Part shown: piece after piece, positions 1 to 7,954 of the stretch
Layout: each line of letters starts with the position of its first letter
How positions within the stretch are numbered: the first letter of the stretch is position 1
Assembly: GCA_050260015.1 (NCBI GenBank)
Contig: JBLNBN010000034.1
Location: 1 to 64,000 of the forward strand
From: JBLNBN01 sp050260015
GTDB lineage: Bacteria; Bacteroidota; Ignavibacteria; Kapaibacteriales; UBA2268
DNA length: 64,000 bases
Direction: 5' to 3'
Position numbers and translations under genes: made by a program
Notes under the pieces: model-generated
The model's database searches: none
Seen by the model: the letters and a program-made list of their open reading frames with translations, nothing else
Told to the model about the DNA's origin: nothing

Positions 1-309
1 CGATATAGTTTTTACCGCGCCGGCGCCGCCGTAATTTCTTACGAAAACGCCCGTAGAGCGTTCAATAACGCGCTCGAGTCGCTCTCCGCCCGTCGCGTTT
101 CCTGCTTCGTAAAGCTTTTCGCGGGCTATCCTCTCCCGAGCGGAGCTATCGCGCGAAGCCTCGACCGTAACCGGCGGAGTTTGCGTGCGCAATGTATCCG
201 CAGCCTCCGCGCCAGCGACTATCGCAAAGAATAAACAAATTCCCCAAACCAAAGCCCTGCCTTGGCCCGCGGTTTGGGGAATTGCGTTATGAAGTCTTTT
301 ATAATGCAT
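1..309 (-). CDS. TonB-dependent receptor, BtuB-like, N-terminal part (runs off window)
   Basis: Reading down from an ATG at 309 there are 103 open codons to the window edge. A hydrophobic signal segment (about residues 20-33) is followed by the start of a plug domain, with the pattern GVFVRNYGGAGAVKTIS at the end, typical of the TonB receptor plug (GVxVRxxGGxGxxxxISxRG). It would be an outer-membrane, TonB-energised importer. It begins 14 bases after the stop of the riboswitch-controlled propeller gene, so the two are very probably cotranscribed; the upstream cobalamin riboswitch makes a corrinoid substrate (BtuB role) likely. The barrel is outside the window, so substrate is inferred from context only. 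An alternative TTG start lies closer to the hydrophobic stretch (near 258). Confidence 0.8.
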   Translation of the reverse strand, partial: MHYKRLHNAIPQTAGQGRALVWGICLFFAIVAGAEAADTLRTQTPPVTVEASRDSSARERIAREKLYEAGNATGGERLERVIERSTGVFVRNYGGAGAVKTIS

Positions 310-323
310 GTAAATGGTTGCGA

Positions 324-1654
324 TTACCTAACTACGGTAAAGGGGGCGCTCCAAACTTTGTCGCCTATCGAGATAACCGCGAAATATGCTCCCTGCGCTA
401 CGCCGAGCAAATCGACATTTGCAAGCTCTTCGTTCGCTTCGGAGCTTTTAATTAATTTACCTGCGGCGTCGCGAATTTCAATCTTTGCTCCGAGCGGCGC
501 GTTATCGAATTTCACTGTTAAATTATCGCGCGCGGGCGTCGGGTAGATAGAAAATGGCGCGTTTGCGAGAGACTCGGAAACGGAGGCGAAGGTTTTCCGA
601 AGGAAATATAGCTTCGTATTCGGCGAATAATCTTTCTTGAAGGGAGACGCTACAAAGACGTTGGCGCGGCCGCCGCCCTCCGGCACAAACCAGCCGGTCG
701 CGCAAATTCCTTCGGCCTTCCCGTCGAGCGGAACTATTTGCGAAGGGGTTTTAGAGTTGAAGTCATAGATCCTCACGTCGCCGGCGTAAGTCGTTACGAA
801 AACGTTATTATGGAACTCGATCGTCTCCCGGGGGCCGTCGAACCCGGTTGTTTCGGTATAGAGGGTATCCGCCCAGTTAGAGTTTTGATGCAGTCTCGTT
901 ACTTTATGGCTGCCGTTGCTAGTAGCGAAGATTCGAAGATCAAGGAAATTATATAGGTGGTTGCCGGTTGCGCCGATTGTGTATTTTTCGAAATTCGTTA
1001 CCGTATCGTCGTCGTTGACCGTTCCAAACCATACCTGCGAGGAGTCCTTGCCGTAAGGGCCTACGCAAAGCGCGGCGAAGCTCCTATTATTTAGGACGAG
1101 CGACTCTTGTAAATTAATTCCTACGGGGACTTCCCATCTCTTACGCATGTCCGGCAGCCTATACTCGCCGATAAATCCGTTCGAGCCGGCCGGGCCCGGG
1201 AAGCAAATCTGCAGCCCGTTTTGCGTATATTTTACGTCGGAAGGATCGCCGGTAGTAGGATATTCGTTAAGCAGCGTATCATTTTCGCAATCGATCTCGA
1301 GTATCTTATTCCTGGACGGCAAGTAAAGAATGGAACCATTATAACCGAAGCGGACGGGGAATTTCAGCGCGTTGAATTCGAGCGTCAGAACCCTGTGGAT
1401 CCATACGAAAATGTCGTTTTCAGTCTCGATCTTCCAGATAGACGGGCGCGCGTCGCCTTCCTCTTCTATCCCGTTGAAGTTAGCGTCGTAGCCGGCGCAT
1501 ATAGCATAGAAGTAATTGTTATCGGGGCTCATAAATACTTCGACTGGGCAAACGCCTATATCAGCGCTATCAATAACCCGGTAGCCCTCCTGCGCGTAGG
1601 TAGAAGAAAGGGAGCAGACAAAAAGAAATAATGCGGCAAATAATATAGCCTTCA
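324..1654 (-). CDS. T9SS-sorted beta-propeller surface protein, BtuG-like by context
   Basis: 443 residues: signal peptide (MKAILFAALFLFVCSLSSTYA), a body of repeated blade-like segments resembling YncE/DUF5074 propellers, and a T9SS type A C-terminal sorting domain (about the last 85 residues, from PFSIYPTPARDNLTVKF to the final VVR). The start at 1654 is chosen because GGAGGA sits five bases upstream; the frame is open back to a TTG at 1667. It follows the cobalamin riboswitch and precedes a TonB receptor by 14 bases. In Bacteroides the beta-propeller BtuG is a surface lipoprotein that captures B12 for BtuB. This protein has the same genetic position but is a predicted T9SS client rather than a lipoprotein. 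B12 binding is inference. Close paralogues are encoded at 4544-5920 and 6056-7402. Confidence 0.8.
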
Positions 1655-1657
1655 TGG

Positions 1658-1664
1658 ATTCCTC
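1658..1664 (-). promoter_or_regulatory. Shine-Dalgarno of the propeller gene, complementary to a riboswitch 3' segment
   Basis: On the minus strand the bases GGAGGAA precede the ATG at 1654. A perfectly complementary TTCCTCC lies at 1709-1703, directly after the riboswitch body, with about 38 bases between, enough for a sequestering hairpin. This suggests translational control by the riboswitch; pairing is read from sequence, function is inferred. Confidence 0.5.
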
Positions 1665-1702
1665 CAATATTTATATATGAGACGAATTAATTATTCGTAT
1701 TA

Positions 1703-1945
1703 GGAGGAAACGGTAGGCGGGCGCTACTGGCGCGGGACTGCAATTTCCTCATTCGCCCTTTTGCGAGGGCGTTGCAATGAGCGAGCGCAGATCCGTCTTC
1801 CGGCTCGAGCTTCATCCGCCTCCTTTGCCTTCCCGCCTTTCGGCAGTGGCTCCCCTTTTTCGGGGCAGTAAGGATTTGTCGGCTCTTACGGCGGCGCAAC
1901 CGCGCAGGATTCACACCTGCTTCCGATAATCGGCGCTCGTTGCGT
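1703..1945 (-). ncRNA. Cobalamin (B12) riboswitch
   Basis: The minus strand reads, in order, GGAAGCAGGTGTGAATCCTG, a GCCGCCGTAAG-type segment, GAGCCACTGCC, GGGAAGGC, and AGCCGGAAGACGGATCTGC. These are the conserved core blocks of the cobalamin riboswitch, including the GCCACTG and the B12-box-like AGCCnGAAGAC. A TATATTTG -7 element lies just upstream. The spurious reading frame across it is only the structured RNA. It should control the propeller gene and TonB receptor when corrinoid is plentiful. Exact ends are approximate. Confidence 0.93.
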
Positions 1946-1947
1946 TT

Positions 1948-1955
1948 CAAATATA
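1948..1955 (-). promoter_or_regulatory. Bacteroidota-type -7 element of the riboswitch transcript
   Basis: TATATTTG on the minus strand fits the TAnnTTTG -7 consensus of FCB-group housekeeping promoters, with T-rich sequence about 18-25 bases further upstream in place of the -33 TTTG. Transcription would start about seven bases on, just before the riboswitch. Confidence 0.5.
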
Positions 1956-2323
1956 AGATTTTTTCCTGAAATAAAAGAAAAATAATTTCTTGCCGCGTAA
2001 GGGAATATTTGGTTTCAATCTTAAAGCGGTTGGACGTATATTCATTGTTTACATCACCTTTTTCTTTTTGGTGCGAAGGCGAAGATTTATTACGTGCCCA
2101 GATTCGGGCTCCATCTAAAAAGTTTAAAATAAAAATTTATTTTTGTAAATTCATAATCATTTTGTAAATTAACATCGAAAGATTGTTCCTAAACCAGAAT
2201 ATCTTCTTATATAAAAATAGATATATTAACTTTAGATAAACTCTAAGATAAAATCACCGTATTCCTGATTTCTATATAAGCCGAGTATTTCGGCATTTAA
2301 TCACTTTATTTATAGGAGTATTT
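1956..2323. other. AT-rich divergent intergenic region
   Basis: About 370 bases between the riboswitch promoter (minus strand) and the secreted-protein gene (plus strand). A short inverted repeat GCCCAGATTCGGGC lies at 2096-2109. No gene or known RNA motif was recognised. Confidence 0.5.
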
Positions 2324-3015
2324 ATGAAGAAATGGTTTAGTTTATCCTTAATTATGGTATTCTTCGGGATGCTATTTACCGCAAACTTAATTGCCGTTCC
2401 CTGCCCTACCCCCCCCCCCCGGATGATTTCCCAAACATCCCTTTTATAGGGCCGACGTTAGTCACCTTTACAACGGCAGGAGGCTGCCAGATAACATACG
2501 AGTACTGTTATCGCATCACTCCTAATGGAACAAGAGAGTTCCATCTCAATGTTATATCGATTGGAGGTAGCGGCTCCGGTACTACAGGAGACGTAACAAC
2601 CATATGCCAGGAATTTTACGTAAATTCATCTTATGGTCCAAATATCGCCGGATTAGTCGACGCCTGCGCGGAAAATTTGATCTATATGGAGAATCCTTGG
2701 GGAGAACCATTGGATATTCCCGTTTGCTGTCCGCCGTCAACCGAACCCTGCTGGACGCCCGCTATTTACAGGATGGGTACGGCGAAATGCTGGGGCGAGA
2801 TGCTCTACAATCCCGCAACCGATCAAATGTTTATAACCCATTGTGATAGCCCCGGTATTTGCTGGAGCGCTATCAAGATATGTCGCACTTTGGAACCGGA
2901 CGGCCAGGGCGGCACGCATTGGGTTAATCACTTTGATCACACATATATCTCCGACGACAGGACAGAGTGTGCATCTTCCGGCGGAGGATCTTGCACTACA
3001 AGCTGCGGCGAATAA
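2324..3015 (+). pseudogene. Small cysteine-rich secreted protein, frameshifted at a poly-C tract
   Basis: An ATG at 2324 opens a clear signal peptide (MKKWFSLSLIMVFFGMLFTA, then NLIAVPCPTP) with GGAG upstream, but the frame closes at a TAG soon after the 12-C run at 2409-2420. The frame one base away is open without stops from 2422 to a TAA at 3015 and encodes about 197 residues, rich in Cys (CQITYEYC, CCPPSTEPC, CTTSCGE ending). Thirteen or ten Cs would join the two. The gene may be ON/OFF phase-variable, or the run may be miscounted in the assembly. No family recognised. A hairpin terminator follows and a T9SS protein gene starts 84 bases downstream. Confidence 0.75.
2409..2420 (+). repeat. 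Homopolymeric C12 tract inside coding sequence
   Basis: Twelve consecutive Cs just after the signal peptide codons of the 2324-3015 gene; tract length decides the reading frame. Confidence 0.9.
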
Positions 3016-3024
3016 AATAACTTA

Positions 3025-3065
3025 AATTAGGCTGCGCTTATCTCTAAAACAAGCGCAGCCTAATT
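3025..3065 (+). terminator. Long perfect hairpin after the poly-C gene
   Basis: Fifteen-base arms at 3025-3039 and 3051-3065 (AATTAGGCTGCGCTT and its complement) around an 11-base loop. The T-run is weak, so it may attenuate rather than stop readthrough into the gene at 3100. Confidence 0.6.
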
Positions 3066-3099
3066 GCTATAACAACTTCAATAAAAATGAGGCAAGAAA

Positions 3100-4437
3100 A
3101 TGAAAACAAGACTACTAACTCTATACATGGCGATTATTTTCATAGCTCCAATATTATGCCAGGCAAAGGACGAATGGAAAGTCTACCCTTTATACTTTGA
3201 AAATGATACTTTGTCAACAATAAATGCGATAACCCCATTAAAAGAAGGCGGAGTTCTCTTTTCTCCGTGGACAAAACTTCGCATTATTAAGGACGACACC
3301 CTGATAAAACTTAACAATCCTTCTCTGAAGTCAGATTATTATGAAATTCATAGAATGCAGGGCGACTCAAAAGGAACTGTTTGGTTGAATACTTTAGGCG
3401 GTTTAGCAAATTACACTAAAGAAGAAGGCTTCCAAAAAGTGAGTAAAATGGACTACGGCTCAACATGGGATTATGGCCCGTTAAACGGCCTTACAGTGGA
3501 TGGTAACGACAATGTCTGGTTTTTAAGCGATAAGCCATACCTTACAAAATTCGACGGAGAAAAATTTACCGATTACGCTATAGGCATGAACGAATTCCCA
3601 TACTACCCGATGCCAAGATTGACAGCATGGAATTCATCCGTAATGTACGATTGTCCCAAAGGCATAGTCGAATTTACCCCGCTCCCGCAAGACAGCTTCT
3701 CTTTAAAAATAACGCCTCTGAAAGAAGCAAAATTAACGGGAAAGGTTATGCGGTGTATGCAATCCGACGAATCCGGGAATTTATACGCCGCCTCCGACAC
3801 AAACGATCTATCAATTTATACAAACGGAAAATGGGAAGCGATCAATATCCCGGATTCGCTAAAAGAACATTATGCAAATTGGAAACATAAATTCATAAAG
3901 CGGATAGTCCCAATAAATGACCATCAGGTATATGTGTTTTGGGCGACGCATTATTTTTTCTGTAAATACGATAGGATGACGAATAAGTGGGAAAAAATAA
4001 ATTTTCCCTTTGATATAAACGATACATTGAATGCTGTAATGATTGGAACAGCGGAGATCGATTCAGACGGTTATCTTTGGATAAGTACATCATATCAGGG
4101 CCTTTTACGTTACAAACCCGAACCCAACGCCGCAGTCGAGGATGGTAATCATTATTTGGACGTATGGATAGAGCGAATTTATCCGAACCCGACTCGCGGT
4201 AACGTCCTCAGGGCAAAAGCGTTTATCCTACCCGACAGACAGGATAACATTACTGCTTATATAAGCGATATACTCGGCAACAAGCTGGTCGAAATTCCCG
4301 ACAAAATTTCCGTTGATCCCTCGACGGGAGAAGCGAATATAGAATGTTCCTTGGACGGGTTAGCGAACGGCGCGTATATCTTCGTTCTAAAGAAAGGCGC
4401 CTCCGTTCAAGTAAAGAATTTTGTGAAGATTGAATAG
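3100..4437 (+). CDS. T9SS-sorted propeller-type secreted protein
   Basis: 445 residues: signal peptide (MKTRLLTLYMAIIFIAPILCQA), then repeated segments with the WLNTLGGLANYTKEEGF / NVWFLSDKPYLTKFDG / LWISTSYQGLLRYKP pattern typical of two-component-regulator-like propeller repeats, and a C-terminal sorting domain beginning near YPNPTRGNVLRAKAF and ending FVLKKGASVQVKNFVKIE. Exported through T9SS and probably cell-surface attached. Ligand unknown. It lies 84 bases after the poly-C gene and may be cotranscribed through the hairpin. The region is more AT-rich than the neighbouring propeller genes. Confidence 0.8.
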   Translation: MKTRLLTLYMAIIFIAPILCQAKDEWKVYPLYFENDTLSTINAITPLKEGGVLFSPWTKLRIIKDDTLIKLNNPSLKSDYYEIHRMQGDSKGTVWLNTLGGLANYTKEEGFQKVSKMDYGSTWDYGPLNGLTVDGNDNVWFLSDKPYLTKFDGEKFTDYAIGMNEFPYYPMPRLTAWNSSVMYDCPKGIVEFTPLPQDSFSLKITPLKEAKLTGKVMRCMQSDESGNLYAASDTNDLSIYTNGKWEAINIPDSLKEHYANWKHKFIKRIVPINDHQVYVFWATHYFFCKYDRMTNKWEKINFPFDINDTLNAVMIGTAEIDSDGYLWISTSYQGLLRYKPEPNAAVEDGNHYLDVWIERIYPNPTRGNVLRAKAFILPDRQDNITAYISDILGNKLVEIPDKISVDPSTGEANIECSLDGLANGAYIFVLKKGASVQVKNFVKIE

Positions 4438-4496
4438 GAAGTGGGGTCTTTCAATTGGCAATGTCCATAGAAAATCTTAAAACCGAGCAATATAGC

Positions 4497-4527
4497 AAAA
4501 GATCCGGCCTAGGCCGGATCTTTTTTT
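4497..4527 (+). terminator. Bidirectional rho-independent terminator
   Basis: GATCCGGCC/GGCCGGATC hairpin flanked by AAAA on the left and TTTTTTT on the right, between convergent genes ending at 4437 and 4544. Confidence 0.85.
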
Positions 4528-4543
4528 ATTTCACTTTATTACC

Positions 4544-5920
4544 CTATCTCGCCACCGTAAAAGGCGCGCTCCACATCCTCCCTTCCGCGGAAATAATTGC
4601 GAAGTAGGAGCCGGGGACTAGGTCGTAAACGTTGATCGTTAAGCGGGGGCCGTCGCCGTTTAGCGTTTTTACGCTCCTGCCGAAGAGGTCGCGGATTTCC
4701 ACGTTTGCGTTTGTTATCCCATTTGTAAACTCTACGTTTATCGCTTCCGTCGCAGGAACGGGGTAGAGCCTGAAGTTAGCCGATGCGAGCGGCTCATAAA
4801 CGGATGTATTGCCGCCTTCGACAAGGTATATCTTGCTATTAGGCCCGAAATCGTTTGTAAAGGGCGATGCGACGAAGAGCAGATCCAAATGCCCGCTCAT
4901 GCTTAAGAGGTTCGATCCTACGCCGCAAATGCCTTCGAGCTTGCCCGGGATATTCACTACATTGGTCGGCGTTTTCGAGCCGCCTTCGTAAATATTTAAT
5001 CTCCCTGCGTAGGTCGTCGTAAAAGCGGCTAACGGAAGCGCAAACGTTTGCCTTGGCCCCTCTAAGCCGGTCGTCCCTGTAAGCAAAGTGTCGATCTCGA
5101 GCTGCCCGAACGGGTTGAATAAATCGATATCCAGGACCTTATGGCTGCCGTACACCGTTGCGTACAGCCGGTTAGACTCGTCATTATACAAAGAGCTGCC
5201 GTTAACGCCGAGATGGATCGATATAGAATCCGACACGGCGGCGCTTTCGGAAACCCGGCGCAGCCACAGTTCCGAATCGTCCGTGCCGGCTACCCCGACG
5301 GAGAGCGAACCAAGTACGCCCCCGGGCAGAACGATAGACTCCTGCAAGTTAACCCCGCCGACAAGCGTGGCGACTTTACTTCCCGTAGCGAGGTTGTATT
5401 TTAGTATTTTCCCCGGAGAGTCCTGCTCGTCCTGGACGCAGACCCAGAAATGATCGCCGTCGTACTTCGCGTCTACGGCTAATCCGTCGACGTGGTAATT
5501 GCGGACTATCTCGCCCGTCGCGAGATTTATTTCGCAAACGATGTTGTTAATGAAAGGAAGGAGTAAGAAGGAATTGCCAGAGACGCTGCGCTTATCGTAG
5601 CGCACAGGTAAGATCAAGGAATTAAAAGCAAACTCGGCCAGCTTAACGACCGCCCCGGACGAATGGATGTCCGAACCGTAGTTGATTTTCCAGAGCGACG
5701 GGCGAACGTCGCCCTCGTCCTCGGTCCCGTTGCTGTTCTGATCGTAGCCGAGACAAATCGCGTAGACGTACCCGTCGTATTTGCTTACGGTAAACACCTC
5801 GGACGCGCAAGACCCAACGTCGACGCTGTCAATCAAATGGAACGGCGTGTCAAAACCGCCCGCAAAGGCTGCAAGGGACAAGGCGACAAAAAGGAACAAA
5901 GAGGAAATAAACGCTTTCAT
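4544..5920 (-). CDS. T9SS-sorted beta-propeller, paralogue of the riboswitch-controlled protein
   Basis: 458 residues; signal peptide MKAFISSLFLFVALSLAAFA and a good Shine-Dalgarno (GGAGAG) before the ATG. It shares with the proteins at 324 and 6056 the opening HLIDSVDVGSCASEVF, the calcium-loop-like GYDQNSNGTEDEGDVRPSLWKI, the NLQES segment, and the ending MWSAPFTVAR of the sorting domain. The DxNxNGxxDEGD pattern, also in both paralogues, could bind Ca2+ (inference). It lies 135 bases downstream of the next paralogue and may be in one transcript with it. No riboswitch precedes this pair. Confidence 0.8.
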   Translation of the reverse strand: MKAFISSLFLFVALSLAAFAGGFDTPFHLIDSVDVGSCASEVFTVSKYDGYVYAICLGYDQNSNGTEDEGDVRPSLWKINYGSDIHSSGAVVKLAEFAFNSLILPVRYDKRSVSGNSFLLLPFINNIVCEINLATGEIVRNYHVDGLAVDAKYDGDHFWVCVQDEQDSPGKILKYNLATGSKVATLVGGVNLQESIVLPGGVLGSLSVGVAGTDDSELWLRRVSESAAVSDSISIHLGVNGSSLYNDESNRLYATVYGSHKVLDIDLFNPFGQLEIDTLLTGTTGLEGPRQTFALPLAAFTTTYAGRLNIYEGGSKTPTNVVNIPGKLEGICGVGSNLLSMSGHLDLLFVASPFTNDFGPNSKIYLVEGGNTSVYEPLASANFRLYPVPATEAINVEFTNGITNANVEIRDLFGRSVKTLNGDGPRLTINVYDLVPGSYFAIISAEGRMWSAPFTVAR

Positions 5921-6055
5921 AAACTCTCCAATATATCATTAGTGAATGAGTAACTATCTAAAAGATAATAGAGGAAAAATCTAGAAACAAAAATAGGCGC
6001 GGGCGTTCCTATCGTATAATCAACTTACACTTATGATGCGAAAGAGTTTCAATTT

Positions 6056-7402
6056 TTATCTCACGATAGTAAAAGGGGCTCCCCACTTTCTATTCCCAAT
6101 CGTTATAACTGCAAAGTAAGAGCCCTGCGCGAAATTTTTTAAATCAATTTGGGAGTATGCTCCGCTCGTTTCTAAGGCGGCCCCAAGCCTGCCGGCCGCG
6201 TCGAGTATTTCGATCTTCGCGCCGGGCTGGGCGTAATCGAATTCGATGTTTAACGCTTCCCTTGCGGGCGTCGGATAGATGGAAAAAGGCGCGGTCTCTA
6301 TCGGCTCGAACGCCGACGTTACATTTCTCTGTAGGAAGTATACTTTCGTATTGGGCGCGCCGTCCAAAGTGTAAGGCGAGGCGACGAATACGTTTATTTG
6401 GTTGAAGCCAGACACTTTATCCCATGCGGCGCAGAGCCCTTCCAGCTTGCCGTTCACGTACGCGCGCCCGAGTATGTCCGTCCCGCCGCAGCAGTTGAAC
6501 GCGAGCAGGTCCCCGCCGTAGGTCGTCACGAGTATATTATCGTACATCGGCAGCGATTGGCGAGGCCCTTTCCCGGGCTCCGTAAGCGTAGGCAAAGTAT
6601 CGGCATAACCGTACGTGACGTTTATCCTATGAAGGGCATGGCCGGTAAAGTTCGTCGCGTAGATCCTGCCGCCGCTGAAAAGGATATGATTTCCAAGTCC
6701 ATCCAGAGGTATTTTAAATGCCGGGAGGTTTTTGCCGTTCGAAACGATGTCGCCGATCCATATTTCTGAGCTATCCTTGCCGTCCGGGCCGAGGCAGAGT
6801 GCGCCGTACCCGTTTTCGGAATGCATAAGGACCTGCGTGGGATTTATCCCAACCTGCGCGCTTGCGGTAATTTCCTTTGTATTTATGTCGATTAAGCATA
6901 CCTGGCCGTTATTATTGGGGCCCGGGGAAATGCTGCATACATATCCGGCCTCCGCGTCCAGGTAATTCGCGTCCGTAATCTCGCCTTCGGTCGAATAAAG
7001 AAGGGTCTGAGTTCCCATATCGCAATTGACCTCGACGAGTTCGTTCTTCATCGAAGGCATAAGCAACTTCGCCTTATTATGGTTGTATTGGTCGTACCGG
7101 ACGGGATATTGCAGGGAGTTAAACCGGAGCTCGATAATCTGCTGCCGGTCGGTAAATTTGCCGTTCCCGAGCCCGATCTTCCAAACGGAAGGGTTCATAT
7201 CTCCTTCGTCTTTTATCCCGTTTAGGTTGGCGTCGACGCCGGCGCATATCGCGTAAATATAGTCGCCGTTCGGGCTTAAAACGACGGCTGAGGGGCGGGA
7301 GCCGACGTCCGCGCTGTCGATGACTTTATAATCTACCTGGGCTGATAAAAAACCGGGGATCGCGAAGAACGCGACCAGGACCGACAAAGGCGACAGTCTC
7401 AT
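6056..7402 (-). CDS. T9SS-sorted beta-propeller, third paralogue
   Basis: 448 residues from the ATG at 7402, preferred over one at 7417 because GGAGAG lies directly before it and the signal peptide (MRLSPLSVLVAFFAIPGFLSA) then starts the protein. Same architecture as the other two: YKVIDSADVGSRPSAV start, GVDANLNGIKDEGDMNPSVWKI loop, propeller repeats, and sorting domain from PFSIYPTPAREALNIEF to the terminal PFTIVR. Closer to the protein at 324 than to that at 4544 in the sorting domain (IYPTPAR, AKIEI.DAAG). A surface-binding role is inferred. Confidence 0.8.
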   Translation of the reverse strand: MRLSPLSVLVAFFAIPGFLSAQVDYKVIDSADVGSRPSAVVLSPNGDYIYAICAGVDANLNGIKDEGDMNPSVWKIGLGNGKFTDRQQIIELRFNSLQYPVRYDQYNHNKAKLLMPSMKNELVEVNCDMGTQTLLYSTEGEITDANYLDAEAGYVCSISPGPNNNGQVCLIDINTKEITASAQVGINPTQVLMHSENGYGALCLGPDGKDSSEIWIGDIVSNGKNLPAFKIPLDGLGNHILFSGGRIYATNFTGHALHRINVTYGYADTLPTLTEPGKGPRQSLPMYDNILVTTYGGDLLAFNCCGGTDILGRAYVNGKLEGLCAAWDKVSGFNQINVFVASPYTLDGAPNTKVYFLQRNVTSAFEPIETAPFSIYPTPAREALNIEFDYAQPGAKIEILDAAGRLGAALETSGAYSQIDLKNFAQGSYFAVITIGNRKWGAPFTIVR

Positions 7403-7532
7403 AAACTCTCCTTCCATTCGACTTTAGCGCTAGTCGAGCGGGCGACTAAATATTTAAATATTCAATGAATTCGACGGTTTATCGCTTGGATAATTTTGTT
7501 ATTTTTCATTTTTTTCCCATGGTATAAAATAA

Positions 7533-7844
7533 ATGGATGCGGATTTTTTTGAGAAAGTGTACGAAATAGTGGCGCTTATACCGGCCGGTAAAGTAACTAC
7601 TTACGGCGCTATCGCGGAAAAGGTCGGGTTGCGAAGCTCCGCCCGCATGGTCGGCTACGCGTTGAACGCGGCGATGTACCGCGAGGATTTGCCCTGCTGG
7701 CGAGTCGTAAACCGGCTTGGGGAGCTGACCGGGAAGAGATACTTCCCGACGCCGAATTACATGCGCGAGCGGCTCGAAGCGGAAGGAATTCCGTTCGTAG
7801 GGGACGCCGTCGACCTTAAGAAATGCTTCTGGAATCCCGAATAA
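7533..7844 (+). CDS. MGMT-family / alkyltransferase-like DNA-binding protein
   Basis: 103 residues, matching only the C-terminal DNA-binding domain of O6-alkylguanine-DNA alkyltransferases: IPAGKVTTYGAIAEKVG helix, RMVGYALNAA recognition region, and an active-site region reading LPCWRVVNRLGELTG. Full enzymes have PCHRV; alkyltransferase-like proteins usually replace the Cys (for example PWHRV). Here the Cys is kept but His is Trp, so the nucleophile may be unactivated. Likely a damage-sensing protein that flags alkylated guanine for repair. A TAATTTTG at 7491-7498 could be its -7 element. Confidence 0.85.
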   Translation: MDADFFEKVYEIVALIPAGKVTTYGAIAEKVGLRSSARMVGYALNAAMYREDLPCWRVVNRLGELTGKRYFPTPNYMRERLEAEGIPFVGDAVDLKKCFWNPE

Positions 7845-7954
7845 AGAGGGACGATTTTCTAAATAATTTTTGGCTTTCTCGTTAATTGTTTAAATTACAA
7901 AGCCTAAGCAGGCGCTTTTTCAAAAACGTAATAAGGAAACACTACGGGGTAAAT

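Noticed and set aside
1687..1950. 87-codon reading frame on the minus strand
   Set aside because: It lies across the cobalamin riboswitch, is Arg-rich without any family pattern, and the RNA motifs explain the sequence.
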